Below are positions 8,441 through 16,763 of a DNA stretch of 64,000 nt, in pieces. How positions within the stretch are numbered: position 1 is the stretch's first letter; every line of letters begins with the position of its first letter. Source of the DNA: Paracoccaceae bacterium (lineage in GTDB: Bacteria > Pseudomonadota > Alphaproteobacteria > Rhodobacterales > Rhodobacteraceae); assembly GCA_024742405.1 (NCBI GenBank), contig JANSYP010000002.1:62001-126000 (forward strand), in the 5' to 3' direction. The notes beneath the pieces were generated by a model. That model was not told the DNA's origin. It did no database searches and saw nothing but the letters and a program-made list of their open reading frames with translations. The position numbers and the translations under genes are program-made.

Positions 8441-9640
8441 TCAGGCAACCGCGAGGCTGCGCCGCATCCGGCGGAACCGACGATCCCCGGCGATGTTCGC
8501 AAAGGCCGGGTCCGCGTCGAGCCAATGAACATCGCGCCAGCCATGATCGAAGAGCTGCTCGAAACACAGCACCGCACGATCCAGCTCACCGATCATCGCA
8601 AAGGTCGACGCGTGGTAGACCGCCTGCGCACTATTGCTCACATCGATATCACGGATCGTGGCATAGGCGGCCGCAGGCTCTCCCATCAATGCCATCAGCA
8701 CGCCCGATGCGGTCAGCGCCCGCGGGTCCGTGGGATCGCACGTCAGCCGCGTCCTGGCGCGGATCAACGCGCGCTCCGCATTGCGACGGGACCGCAGGGG
8801 ATCGTGTGCCACAGACAGGCAGGCGGCCTGCAAGTACCCCTTGATATTCTGCGGATCGAGATCGCCGGTCTGCTCGAAGAATACGACAGCCGCACGATAA
8901 TTGCGGCGCGACATCATCATCCAGGCGGCGTGGTGATAGCAGCTTGCATCCCTGGGATCCAAGGCCAGCGCGGTGCCGTGCGCCGCCTCCGCCGCGCGCC
9001 AGTGCCCGAACGCTCCCAATGCGTACCCGAGCACGGAGTGGGCCCGCGCAAAGCCCGGATCCAGCGCGACCGCCTTCTCGGCTTCGGCCAAGGCCCGGCT
9101 GAGCATATCGCAGCTCTCGGACCAATACATGTGGCGGCGCACCAGCGCGATCGCTCGGTCCGACCGTACCGAGGGGCAGTCGGGCGCCAGATCCACGGCT
9201 TCCGCGGTCAATTCCTCCGCCCGCTCGATCGAACCGGCGCCGCACCGCACCAGTTCCGTGCGCGCCTCCAGACAAAGAGCGTGGGCCGCGAGATTCACCT
9301 CCCGCATGGTCTGGGCCGGCGATCGGGACGCAGAAGCTGTTATTTCACGAAGAACGGGCGCCGTGAGACGATAGCCGCCCCGCGAAACCGTCTCGATCAA
9401 AGAGCGGTCCGCCAGTTTCCGGCGCAGCTCTGACACGACCTGTGTCAGGCTTTCGTCGCTGACGGTCACATCGGGCCAGATACGGTCCAACAGCTCGGAC
9501 CGCGAAAGGGTGGCGCCATCGGCGCCGATCAACACATCCAGCAGCCGGATCGCGCGGGGCGACAAATGCTGAACGCTCCCGTTTTTCTGTGCGGTCCGGG
9601 CGCCGAAATCGACCCGCCAGCCGCCGATTGAGAGATGCAT
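8441..9640 (-). CDS. Winged-helix (OmpR/CadC-type) regulator with TPR-like C-terminal region
   Basis: Predicted DNA-binding regulator, 399 aa. Residues 1-105 form an OmpR/PhoB-type winged helix (LSPRAIRLLDVLIGADG, LDRIWPDVTVSDESLTQVVSELRRKL, SRGGYRL). Residues from about 130 on are helical and Ala-rich with TPR-like periodicity (AEAEKAVALDPGFARAHSVLG, AHGTALALDPRDASCYHHAA). No receiver domain and no clear membrane segment, so it is likely a soluble sensor of a ligand or partner. Start at 9640 keeps the domain intact and has GCAGGA upstream; an in-frame extension to 9796 lacks family sequence. It points at the peroxiredoxin-rhodanese pair across the 11-bp repeats. Confidence 0.85.
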   Translation of the reverse strand: MHLSIGGWRVDFGARTAQKNGSVQHLSPRAIRLLDVLIGADGATLSRSELLDRIWPDVTVSDESLTQVVSELRRKLADRSLIETVSRGGYRLTAPVLREITASASRSPAQTMREVNLAAHALCLEARTELVRCGAGSIERAEELTAEAVDLAPDCPSVRSDRAIALVRRHMYWSESCDMLSRALAEAEKAVALDPGFARAHSVLGYALGAFGHWRAAEAAHGTALALDPRDASCYHHAAWMMMSRRNYRAAVVFFEQTGDLDPQNIKGYLQAACLSVAHDPLRSRRNAERALIRARTRLTCDPTDPRALTASGVLMALMGEPAAAYATIRDIDVSNSAQAVYHASTFAMIGELDRAVLCFEQLFDHGWRDVHWLDADPAFANIAGDRRFRRMRRSLAVA

Positions 9641-10358
9641 GGGGCAAGTCCTGCGGGCATGAAGCGTCTTGAGTGCGAGGACGCTAGGGCAACTCCATTC
9701 AAACCCGACAGTTAAAGACGACACCGCGCACGCGTTTGTGACGGACGCGTGAGCGGCCGAGAGCGCCGGTGTGAACAACACTCGTTTCCAGGGCATTGAA
9801 GGCGGTGCGCCTGCACCGGAAGCGTTACGCCCCCCAAAAAGCTATTTGCACCCACCCAGGTCGACCGGCTTGAGACGTGAAAGGTGACCCGGACGTACGA
9901 GCGAACCGCGGCGCAGGGAAAACTCGACTCGAGGCACCCGCCTGGTTCATCGAAGTGAAACGCAAGATCGAGACGGTTCCTTGGAAAGTTGCTCGGAGGT
10001 AAGCACGACCGATCCCGCTGCTGCGTTGGTCTCGACTTCTGGAGGACGAGGAAGATCTCGGCTTTCGGTGGGGACTTCACCGAGATGCGCCACGGATTAG
10101 ACACCGCGACGTCTCTGGCGACAGGGCCGGCACCTACAATGGATGCCAGGCACCCCAATGCGACGTGCGACTTTCGCGCAGGTTTTCGCTGAGTCCGGAC
10201 CAACGGCACTGTCTGGCGATGGCTGCCTGCCCCTTTGCCCGACGAATTCGCAACGGGCTATGGCCGGTGTACAAGCTTTCCGTCCTGAGGTCCAACCACG
10301 CCCGGGCACAACAGCGACATACCCGGAGCAGATTTGCTTCGCCAACATCGGGGACAGG
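9641..10358. other. Gene-free spacer between divergent regulator and MBL genes
   Basis: 718 bp. Open frames exist on both strands (for instance 9712-10209 minus) but show no recognisable domain, poor starts and low-complexity coding. I see no tRNA, hairpin terminator or clear operator. It presumably holds the promoters of both flanking genes. Confidence 0.6.
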
Positions 10359-11270
10359 ATGAGAGATCGTAGAAACGACGGCCTTTGGGCGTGGAAGCAA
10401 CGAGAGAACAACAACCGCCTGATCGCGTTCCAAGGCCGTCGCGCGCCAGAGACACCTGACACAGATGCAATACGGCTCGCCTATTTCGGCGGCTCGTGCT
10501 TCCGGCTCACGACGCCCGCCGGAGTGACCCTGATGATCGACCCGTGGCGCAATCCGCCTTGGGGAAACTGGGACTGGTTTCTTTACGATTTTCCCGACTG
10601 CGAGGTCGATATCGGCCTCTCGACGCACGCTCATTTCGATCACGACAATCTGCATTCTCTGCGGGCGAGCACTCTGCTGGACCGGCTGGTGGGACGGTTC
10701 GAACTTGCCGATGCGGTCGTTACGGGCATCGCAGACAAGCACGCGACGGACACGCGCCACACCGCCTATGACTGGGTCGCGCTGACACAGAAGCTGACGC
10801 CGATATCAGCATTGCCGCCGGACAATTGGCGCAGCTTCGACAACTCGCTGCTTCTGATCGAGACGGCGGGGCTGCGCATCCTGCATTGGGGCGACAACCG
10901 CGCGGACCCGCCGGAGGAGGTCTGGTCCAGGCTCGGGCAGATCGACATCCTGCTCTTGCCGGTCGACGGCTCGTTCCATGTTCTCAGCGAAGACCATATC
11001 GCGCAGGTTCGTGAGAGGCTGGCGCCCAGCATTACAATCCCGCACCATTACTTCATCTGGAACGTCACACATCAGGCCTCGACGCTGCTGCCGCCTGACG
11101 ACTGGCTGCACCGTCAAGCCAATGCCGCGTTCACCGGGGCCGGCGAGGTGACGCTCACCCGTGAAGATGTGAAGGCGGCCCAGGACCGCGTTCTGTGCTT
11201 CGGTCAGAAGGTCGCGTTCGATCCGGCAGAGGAACTGTCCCGCAAGGCGCGCCAGGAAGAGCGCGGTTAG
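10359..11270 (+). CDS. UlaG-like metallo-beta-lactamase-fold hydrolase
   Basis: MBL-fold metal-dependent hydrolase, 303 aa. Metal motif THAHFDHDN with His90, His92, Asp94 and His95; later ligands are likely in HWGDN (Asp of ILHWGDNRA) and PHHYF. Substrate unknown; relatives act on lactones, phosphodiesters or N-acyl compounds. The start at 10359 follows GGGGACAGG; an upstream ATG at 10143 in frame would add 72 residues that resemble no domain. Alone between a divergent regulator and a convergent deoR-family gene. Confidence 0.8.
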   Translation: MRDRRNDGLWAWKQRENNNRLIAFQGRRAPETPDTDAIRLAYFGGSCFRLTTPAGVTLMIDPWRNPPWGNWDWFLYDFPDCEVDIGLSTHAHFDHDNLHSLRASTLLDRLVGRFELADAVVTGIADKHATDTRHTAYDWVALTQKLTPISALPPDNWRSFDNSLLLIETAGLRILHWGDNRADPPEEVWSRLGQIDILLLPVDGSFHVLSEDHIAQVRERLAPSITIPHHYFIWNVTHQASTLLPPDDWLHRQANAAFTGAGEVTLTREDVKAAQDRVLCFGQKVAFDPAEELSRKARQEERG

Positions 11271-11371
11271 CAGTCTTGCCAAGGATGCCGGCTGCAAAAC
11301 TCTGTTGGGCATCCGTCCCGGCGCGCATGCCTGGCCCGGTGATCGCCCATCCGAACGGCCTTGGACTCGCG

Positions 11372-12127
11372 TCAGTCCGACAGGTGGATGCGTCCCCGCG
11401 GCAAGGCGAAATAGGCATCGGGCCGCGCGTCGGTGACGAGGTGATCGATCTCGTCCATTCGACAGATGGACACGCGGCTCTCGACGCCGAATTTCGCGCT
11501 GTGGCACAGGATCACGGTTTGCCGTGAGCGCTGCATCATCTTGCGGGCGACCTCGGCCTCGTTCAGATCGTAGTCCGTGAGGCCGCGCTCGGCATGAACC
11601 CCCACAGGCGACAGCACAGCAAAATCGGCAAGAAAGCGGTCTATTTCGGACAGCGTGATTTCACCGAACGTGCCCGGCACTTCGCGATGCGGACGCCCGC
11701 CGAGCAGCAAGACCTCGCAGCGTTCCACGACGCCGGGGGTCTGCGCGATCTCTATGGAATTGGTGATGATCCGGATGTCGTCGCGCTGCGCAAGCATCTG
11801 GGCGAAGGCCAGCGTCGTCGTGCCCACATCGACGAGGATGGTGGCCCCGGACGGGATAAGCGCCGCCGCCTTCTGTCCGATCGCCAGCTTGGTGTCGGCG
11901 TCGGTTTGCAGGCGTTCCGCGAAGGCGGGTTCAGGTGCGAAACCTTTCGAAGACGCAACCGCGCCACCATGCACTCGTTGCAGCGTGCCTCCGCGCTCCA
12001 TGTTGAGCAGATCGCGGCGGACCGTTTCCCGCGAGACCGCGAACAGGCTTGCGAGGACGTTGGTCAGCACCTTGCCGTCGGCATCCAGCATCTCGAGAAT
12101 CTGTGCGTGCCGTTCATGGGGCCACAT
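11372..12127 (-). CDS. DeoR-family transcriptional regulator
   Basis: 251 aa repressor-type regulator. N-terminal DeoR helix-turn-helix (ERHAQILEMLDADGKV, FAVSRETVRRDLLNME, LQRVHGGAV), then the ISOCOT-fold sugar-phosphate sensor domain (ILVDVGTTTLAFAQML, LLGGRPHREVPGTFG, DLNEAEVARKMMQRS). Family members usually sense a phosphorylated sugar or polyol made by the pathway they control. Start at 12127 follows ACGGAG; the longer in-frame ATG at 12193 is less likely. Divergent from the phosphatase/ABC/kinase operon that begins at 12379, its probable target. Confidence 0.9.
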   Translation of the reverse strand: MWPHERHAQILEMLDADGKVLTNVLASLFAVSRETVRRDLLNMERGGTLQRVHGGAVASSKGFAPEPAFAERLQTDADTKLAIGQKAAALIPSGATILVDVGTTTLAFAQMLAQRDDIRIITNSIEIAQTPGVVERCEVLLLGGRPHREVPGTFGEITLSEIDRFLADFAVLSPVGVHAERGLTDYDLNEAEVARKMMQRSRQTVILCHSAKFGVESRVSICRMDEIDHLVTDARPDAYFALPRGRIHLSD

Positions 12128-12239
12128 GGAAATCTCCGTCCCTGTAGGATTCGGATCAGGCAAACGCGAATGCCACATACAGTCTGCGCTCATGTGGATT
12201 TACGTGCAATTCCAAAATTGGACCGCCCTGTCTTCGTGC

Positions 12240-12308
12240 ATTTGACGCGAAATCTGGCATTTTCCGCAGTGTTTCTCTGAAAAATTTGACGATGCGTTAA
12301 TATTTGAC
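12240..12308. promoter_or_regulatory. Three ATTTGAC direct repeats in the DeoR-operon divergent promoter region
   Basis: ATTTGAC occurs at 12240-12246, 12284-12290 and 12302-12308, and a short dyad TCCAA-AA-TTGGA at 12211-12222. DeoR-family proteins often bind repeated short half sites, so these are operator candidates. Some TTGAC cores could also be -35 elements. No convincing -10 was found. Confidence 0.35.
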
Positions 12309-12378
12309 AGACTCGAGGTGGCTTCGCCCGGTAACTTCCAACAAATGACACTCATTTGCACATCCTCGGGACGCGGCG

Positions 12379-13173
12379 ATGCTTGACTTGGGGGCTGCCC
12401 ACCGGTTCGCCACGCAGGCCGCGGACGATGCCGGACGCATCGCCTTGCACCACTTTCGAAACAAGCTGGAGGTCGACTACAAGGACGATCGGAGCCCGGT
12501 GACGATCGCCGACCGGACCATCGAATCCTTCCTGCGCGCGCGGATTGCCGAGGAATATCCGGACCACGGCATCCTCGGCGAGGAAGAAGCGCCGAGCAAC
12601 ACCGACCGCAAGCATGTCTGGGTCATCGATCCGATCGACGGAACCAAGAGCTTCGTCACCGGTCATCCCCTTTTCGGCGGGCTGATGGGCCTGTTGGACG
12701 AAGGTGTGCCCTGCCTGGGTCAGATCGACATGCCGGTCCTTTGCGAGCGGTATTTTGCAGCCGGGGACCAGCCCACCACCCTGAACGGCGCCCCTTGTCG
12801 CACTAGCGACTGTACCAGGATCGAGGACGCATTCGCCTACACCACGGATCCGATCCTTTTTTCAGGCCGGCGCCAGCCGGCCCTCGACCTGCTGCGCGAA
12901 CACACCTGCCTGACGCGGTTTGGCGGCGACTGCTATTGCTATGCGCTACTGGCATCCGGCCATTGCGACATCGTTCTGGAGACAGGGTTGGAGCCCTACG
13001 ACTATCTGCCGGTCGTCAAGGTCGTCGAGGGGGCCGGCGGCGTCATCACCGACTGGCGCGGCGACGCCCTGAGCGTCGCATCCACCGGCGACGTCATAGC
13101 GGCCGCCACGCCGCAACTCCACGCTGCGATGCTTGAACGCCTACGACCCCTGGGCGCCGTACTGGCCGCCTGA
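12379..13173 (+). CDS. Inositol-monophosphatase-family phosphatase
   Basis: Mg-dependent phosphomonoesterase, 264 aa, full length for the family. Seen: metal-binding GEEE (Glu68-70), WVIDPIDGTKSF (Asp84, Asp87), and the C-terminal LEPYDYLPVVKVVEGAGG block. It resembles HisN-type histidinol-phosphatases and suhB relatives, so the substrate cannot be read off. First gene of the operon and divergent from deoR. With two kinase genes at the other end, it probably acts on a phosphorylated intermediate of the same pathway (inference). Confidence 0.88.
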   Translation: MLDLGAAHRFATQAADDAGRIALHHFRNKLEVDYKDDRSPVTIADRTIESFLRARIAEEYPDHGILGEEEAPSNTDRKHVWVIDPIDGTKSFVTGHPLFGGLMGLLDEGVPCLGQIDMPVLCERYFAAGDQPTTLNGAPCRTSDCTRIEDAFAYTTDPILFSGRRQPALDLLREHTCLTRFGGDCYCYALLASGHCDIVLETGLEPYDYLPVVKVVEGAGGVITDWRGDALSVASTGDVIAAATPQLHAAMLERLRPLGAVLAA

Positions 13174-13217
13174 TCCCGTTCCACCTCGTAAATTCATCAC
13201 CCATGGGAGTAATGAAA

Positions 13218-14792
13218 ATGGAGAGACGCAAGTTCCTGAGCTATAGCGCGATGATCGGCGCGGCCGCGGCAATCCCGCGGATCAACCCCGATTTCGCCTT
13301 TTCCAAGGCCTTCGCACAGGAAAACCGGCCGTTGATGTTCCTGTCGGCGGAAAACATCACCGGCAACTGGGACCCGACCGCGCACACGACGCTGTCCCAG
13401 ACGAATATCGAAGGTTTCGTGATGGGGTTCCTGACCCGCGCGCCGATGCGACCCGATGATCCCGACAAGGTCATCTATGAGCTGGCGACCGAGATCAACG
13501 AAATCGACGCCTTCACGCTCGAGATAAAGCTGCGCGAAGGCGTAACGTTCCACGACGGCAAGCCCTTCAAGGCCGAGGACGTGAAAGCGACGTTCGAGTA
13601 CGGTGCGCAGCCGGACCGGCCCAAGCAGGTCTATCCCGGCCCCACCGACACGTTCGAGGTGACGACACCGGATGACTACACCGTCATCATCGACACGTCT
13701 AAGGGCGGCTATGGCGCGTCCCTCTTCATCTTTCTCGCGTCCTACCTGCCGATGCTGTCTGCCCAGGATATCGCCGAGGGTCCCAACGGGGTCCTGTCGC
13801 AGCGCCTGAACGGGACAGGCCCGTTCAAATTCGTGGAACAGCGCGGCAACGACACCGTCATGGAAGCCTTCCCGGAGTATTTCCGCGGCGCCCCCATCGT
13901 GCCGGGTGTGACTTTCGCCTTTGTTGGCGACGGGACGACGCGGATGCTGTCGCTCATGAGCGGTCAGGCGGACGTGATCGAACGGCTGGAACCGGAACAG
14001 GTCGAGACACTGGAGGCCGAGGACGATATCAAGCTGTCGCGCCTGGTGTCGGTGGAAAACAAGTACCTGTTCTTCCGCTGCTCCAAGCCGCCCTTCGATG
14101 ATTGGCGCGTGCGTAAGGCCGCCGCGCATGCGATCGATCGCACTATCCTTTGGGATGTCATGGGGTCGGCAGGCGAGCCGTCCTCCAATTGGATCTCGCC
14201 GATCAAGTTCGGCTATATCGATCTGGAGAGCTATCCCGAATACGATCCCGACGAATGTCAGCGTCTTCTGGCGGAGGCAGGGTATCCGGGCGGCGAAGGG
14301 TTGCCGGAACTCGAGTATCTCACCTCCACGGGCTTCTATCCCAAAACCAAGGAATACGGGGAGGTCATCACCGCCCTGCTGCAGGAACAGGGTTTCCCGG
14401 TCCGGCTCAACGTCATGGAGGTCGCGGCCTGGAACGAGCGGCTCTATGACCGGCCCGGCGGCGGGCCCGGCCACATGGTCGATTGCGGCTGGTCGACCGG
14501 CTCGCCAGAACCCGATCTGGTCCTCCGAACCCACTTCCATTCGTCGTCCAAGCGGATCTGCGGCATCGTGGACCCGGAGATCGATGCCGCATTGGATGAG
14601 GAACGCAACGCGCCGTCCCTCGAAGCGCGCAGGGAATCGCTACAGACCAACCTGATGCCGCTGCTGGCGCAAAAGGTCCCGGCGCTCAGTCTCTTCACGT
14701 CGGTGCTGATCCACGGGATGCGGTCCAACGTGGACGGGTTGTTCATCTATCCCGATGGCGTGGCCGACGCGTCCGAGGCGACCCTCAGCTAA
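13218..14792 (+). CDS. Peptide-type ABC transporter substrate-binding protein (SBP family 5)
   Basis: Periplasmic binding protein of the DppA/OppA class, 524 aa. Tat-type signal MERRKFLSYSAMIGAAAA. Family features: ENITGNWDPTAHTT, GVTFHDGKPFKAEDVKATFE, GTGPFKF, DWRVRKAAAHAIDR. The ATG at 13218 is preferred because GGGAG (13205-13209) sits 8 nt ahead; ATGs at 13203 and 13212 are in frame. Followed by a strong stem-loop before the permease gene. Ligand unknown; family 5 proteins bind peptides, glycosides, opines or metal chelates. Confidence 0.92.
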   Translation: MERRKFLSYSAMIGAAAAIPRINPDFAFSKAFAQENRPLMFLSAENITGNWDPTAHTTLSQTNIEGFVMGFLTRAPMRPDDPDKVIYELATEINEIDAFTLEIKLREGVTFHDGKPFKAEDVKATFEYGAQPDRPKQVYPGPTDTFEVTTPDDYTVIIDTSKGGYGASLFIFLASYLPMLSAQDIAEGPNGVLSQRLNGTGPFKFVEQRGNDTVMEAFPEYFRGAPIVPGVTFAFVGDGTTRMLSLMSGQADVIERLEPEQVETLEAEDDIKLSRLVSVENKYLFFRCSKPPFDDWRVRKAAAHAIDRTILWDVMGSAGEPSSNWISPIKFGYIDLESYPEYDPDECQRLLAEAGYPGGEGLPELEYLTSTGFYPKTKEYGEVITALLQEQGFPVRLNVMEVAAWNERLYDRPGGGPGHMVDCGWSTGSPEPDLVLRTHFHSSSKRICGIVDPEIDAALDEERNAPSLEARRESLQTNLMPLLAQKVPALSLFTSVLIHGMRSNVDGLFIYPDGVADASEATLS

Positions 14793-14799
14793 CCGGCCT

Positions 14800-14833
14800 G
14801 CCCGGGGCTGCCGTCCACGCGGCGGGCCCGGGC
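14800..14833 (+). promoter_or_regulatory. Stem-loop between substrate-binding-protein and permease genes
   Basis: 7-bp GC stem (14800-14806 with 14827-14833), a G-G mismatch, a further 6-bp stem (14808-14813 with 14820-14825) and a 6-nt loop. No U-tract follows, so it is more likely an mRNA-stabilising 3' hairpin that keeps binding-protein message in excess over the permeases than a terminator. Confidence 0.6.
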
Positions 14834-14867
14834 GTGAAACAGGCGCCTGTCAGTCTCGGAGCCCGCC

Positions 14868-15848
14868 ATGTTCGTCGTCAGATTTCTTGCGAGGCGCCTC
14901 TTTCAGGGCGTGATCATCGTGTTTCTGGTCTCGGCGCTGATCTTCACGCTGCTGCGGGTCGTGCCCGGCGATCCCGTACGGCTGATGGCGGGCGGGATGG
15001 CGCCCGAAGCCCTGATCGAGCAGATCGCCACCGACATGGGGCTGCGCGACCCGATTTATGTTCAGTTCGCGCGATACATGTCAGGGGTTGCCCAGGGCGA
15101 TCTCGGACAATCCTTCGTACGACCGGCCAGTGGTGCAGCACTCGGGGGGGCGAGCTTTGATGACACCACCCGTAGCGAACGCGCCGAGGTACTGACCCTG
15201 ATCGCGGAAACGGCGCCGATGACGATCCAGCTCGCATTGCTGGCGATGATTTTTGCGCTGATCATTGCCATTCCGATCGGGATCTGGGCCGGGCTCAACC
15301 CCGGCAGGTGGCCCGATCGCATTGCGCTCTACCTGTCTTCGATCTTCGTGAGCCTGCCGAATTTCTGGCTGGGGATTGTCCTGGTTCTGCTCTTGTCGGT
15401 CAAACTGCAACTCGTACCGGCCATCGGCTATGACGGCTTTGCCTACACGATCCTGCCGGCGTTCGTTCTGGCGATTGAAATCGCCCCCTTCATCATTCGT
15501 GCGCTCAGCGTCTCGGTCGCCAGCGTGATGTCGCAGAACTTCATCGCCATCGCTGCGGTGCGCGGGCTGACCCAGACCCAGATCGTGTTCCGGCACGCGC
15601 TCAAGAACTCCGCCGTACCGCTGCTGAACCTGCTCGGCGTGCAGTTCTCCATGCTGCTCGGCGGGGTGCTCGTGATCGAGTTCATCTTTGACTATCCCGG
15701 CCTGGGACTGCTGACCATCAACGCCGTGTTGCAGCGGGACTTTCCGCTGATCCAGGGCATCGCGATCGTCACGGCCGCGGCCTTTGTCCTGATCAATATT
15801 TTTGTCGATCTCATCGCCACCGTCATCGACCCGAGGTTGGATTACTGA
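14868..15848 (+). CDS. ABC transporter permease, DppB/OppB type
   Basis: Inner-membrane permease, 326 aa, six predicted membrane helices; the first (FLARRLFQGVIIVFLVSALIF) and the VVPGDP motif are classic for DppB. The cytoplasmic EAA-type loop (AAVRGLTQTQIVFRHALKNS) contacts the ATPase. The C-terminus ends DPRLDY, as in the family. Stop and next start overlap (TGATG), so it is translationally coupled to the DppC-type gene. Confidence 0.93.
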   Translation: MFVVRFLARRLFQGVIIVFLVSALIFTLLRVVPGDPVRLMAGGMAPEALIEQIATDMGLRDPIYVQFARYMSGVAQGDLGQSFVRPASGAALGGASFDDTTRSERAEVLTLIAETAPMTIQLALLAMIFALIIAIPIGIWAGLNPGRWPDRIALYLSSIFVSLPNFWLGIVLVLLLSVKLQLVPAIGYDGFAYTILPAFVLAIEIAPFIIRALSVSVASVMSQNFIAIAAVRGLTQTQIVFRHALKNSAVPLLNLLGVQFSMLLGGVLVIEFIFDYPGLGLLTINAVLQRDFPLIQGIAIVTAAAFVLINIFVDLIATVIDPRLDY

Positions 15849-16762
15849 TGACCATCATCGACCTTCCATCCAGCGCGGCGGATCAAGAGCGCAGCGAGGC
15901 GCGGATCGCCACCCGGATCTGGCAGCACGCCTTCGCGTCGACCGAGTTCAAGATCGGTCTCGTCGTCTTTGTTGTGCTGCTCTCGGCCGCCCTGCTCTAT
16001 CCGTGGCTGTCGGATATCGATCCCACCAAAATGAACATCCGCGCCAAGCTGACCCCGCCGGTCTTCATGGGCGAGGACTGGACCTGGGCGCATCCCCTCG
16101 GCACCGATCAGCTGGGCCGGGACATGCTGGCGCGCACGCTCGTCGGTCTGCGCTATTCGCTGCTGATCGGGGTCTCAACCACAGTCCTCATGGTCATGGT
16201 CGGCGCGCTCATCGGCCTTTTCGCAGGCTATTTCGGCGGCTGGGTCGATACGGTCCTGATGCGGCTCACGGACGCACAGCTTTCGATCCCGATGATCATC
16301 CTTGCAATCACGATCCTCGGCGTGTCGCGCCCGACGATCCCCTCCATCATCCTGGTTCTTGGCCTCGCAGGATGGCCCGTCTATGCGCGTGTCATGCGGT
16401 CCATGGTGATGGCCGAACGCAAGAAGGAGTTCGTCCGCGGCGCGATGGTGCTGGGTGCAACCGACTTGCGCATTATGTTCGCGCTGATCCTGCCGCTCGT
16501 GTTGCCGCCGATGATGTTCGTCGCCGTGCTCGACATCGCGCGGATGATGATCTTCGAAAGCGTGCTGGGCTTTCTGGGGCTCGGCGTGCAGCCACCGACG
16601 CCGACCTTCGGAAACATCATCGCCGATGGCCGCAAGTACCTTCTGAACGCCTGGTGGATCGCGACGATGCCGGGCATTTTCCTGGTGGTCACGCTGACCT
16701 CGATCAACCTGATGGGCGCCGCGCTGGAGCGGGCGCGCAACACCGTCTATGGAGGGACCTGA
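15848..16762 (+). CDS. ABC transporter permease, DppC/OppC type
   Basis: Second permease, 304 aa, partner of the preceding gene. Long first helix (KIGLVVFVVLLSAALLYPWL), HPLGTDQLGRDMLART motif, EAA loop (RGAMVLGATDLRIMFALILP) and SVLGFLGLGVQPPTPTFGN, all diagnostic of DppC. Overlaps the upstream stop by one base and ends two bases before the GTG of the ATPase gene. Confidence 0.93.
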   Translation: MTIIDLPSSAADQERSEARIATRIWQHAFASTEFKIGLVVFVVLLSAALLYPWLSDIDPTKMNIRAKLTPPVFMGEDWTWAHPLGTDQLGRDMLARTLVGLRYSLLIGVSTTVLMVMVGALIGLFAGYFGGWVDTVLMRLTDAQLSIPMIILAITILGVSRPTIPSIILVLGLAGWPVYARVMRSMVMAERKKEFVRGAMVLGATDLRIMFALILPLVLPPMMFVAVLDIARMMIFESVLGFLGLGVQPPTPTFGNIIADGRKYLLNAWWIATMPGIFLVVTLTSINLMGAALERARNTVYGGT

Positions 16763-16763
16763 C

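Noticed and set aside
9712-10209. 165-codon minus-strand frame
   Set aside because: No recognisable motif and unusual composition; treated as spacer.
10143-10358. 72-residue N-terminal extension of the MBL-fold gene
   Set aside because: Unlike the family and without a good SD; the ATG at 10359 has one.
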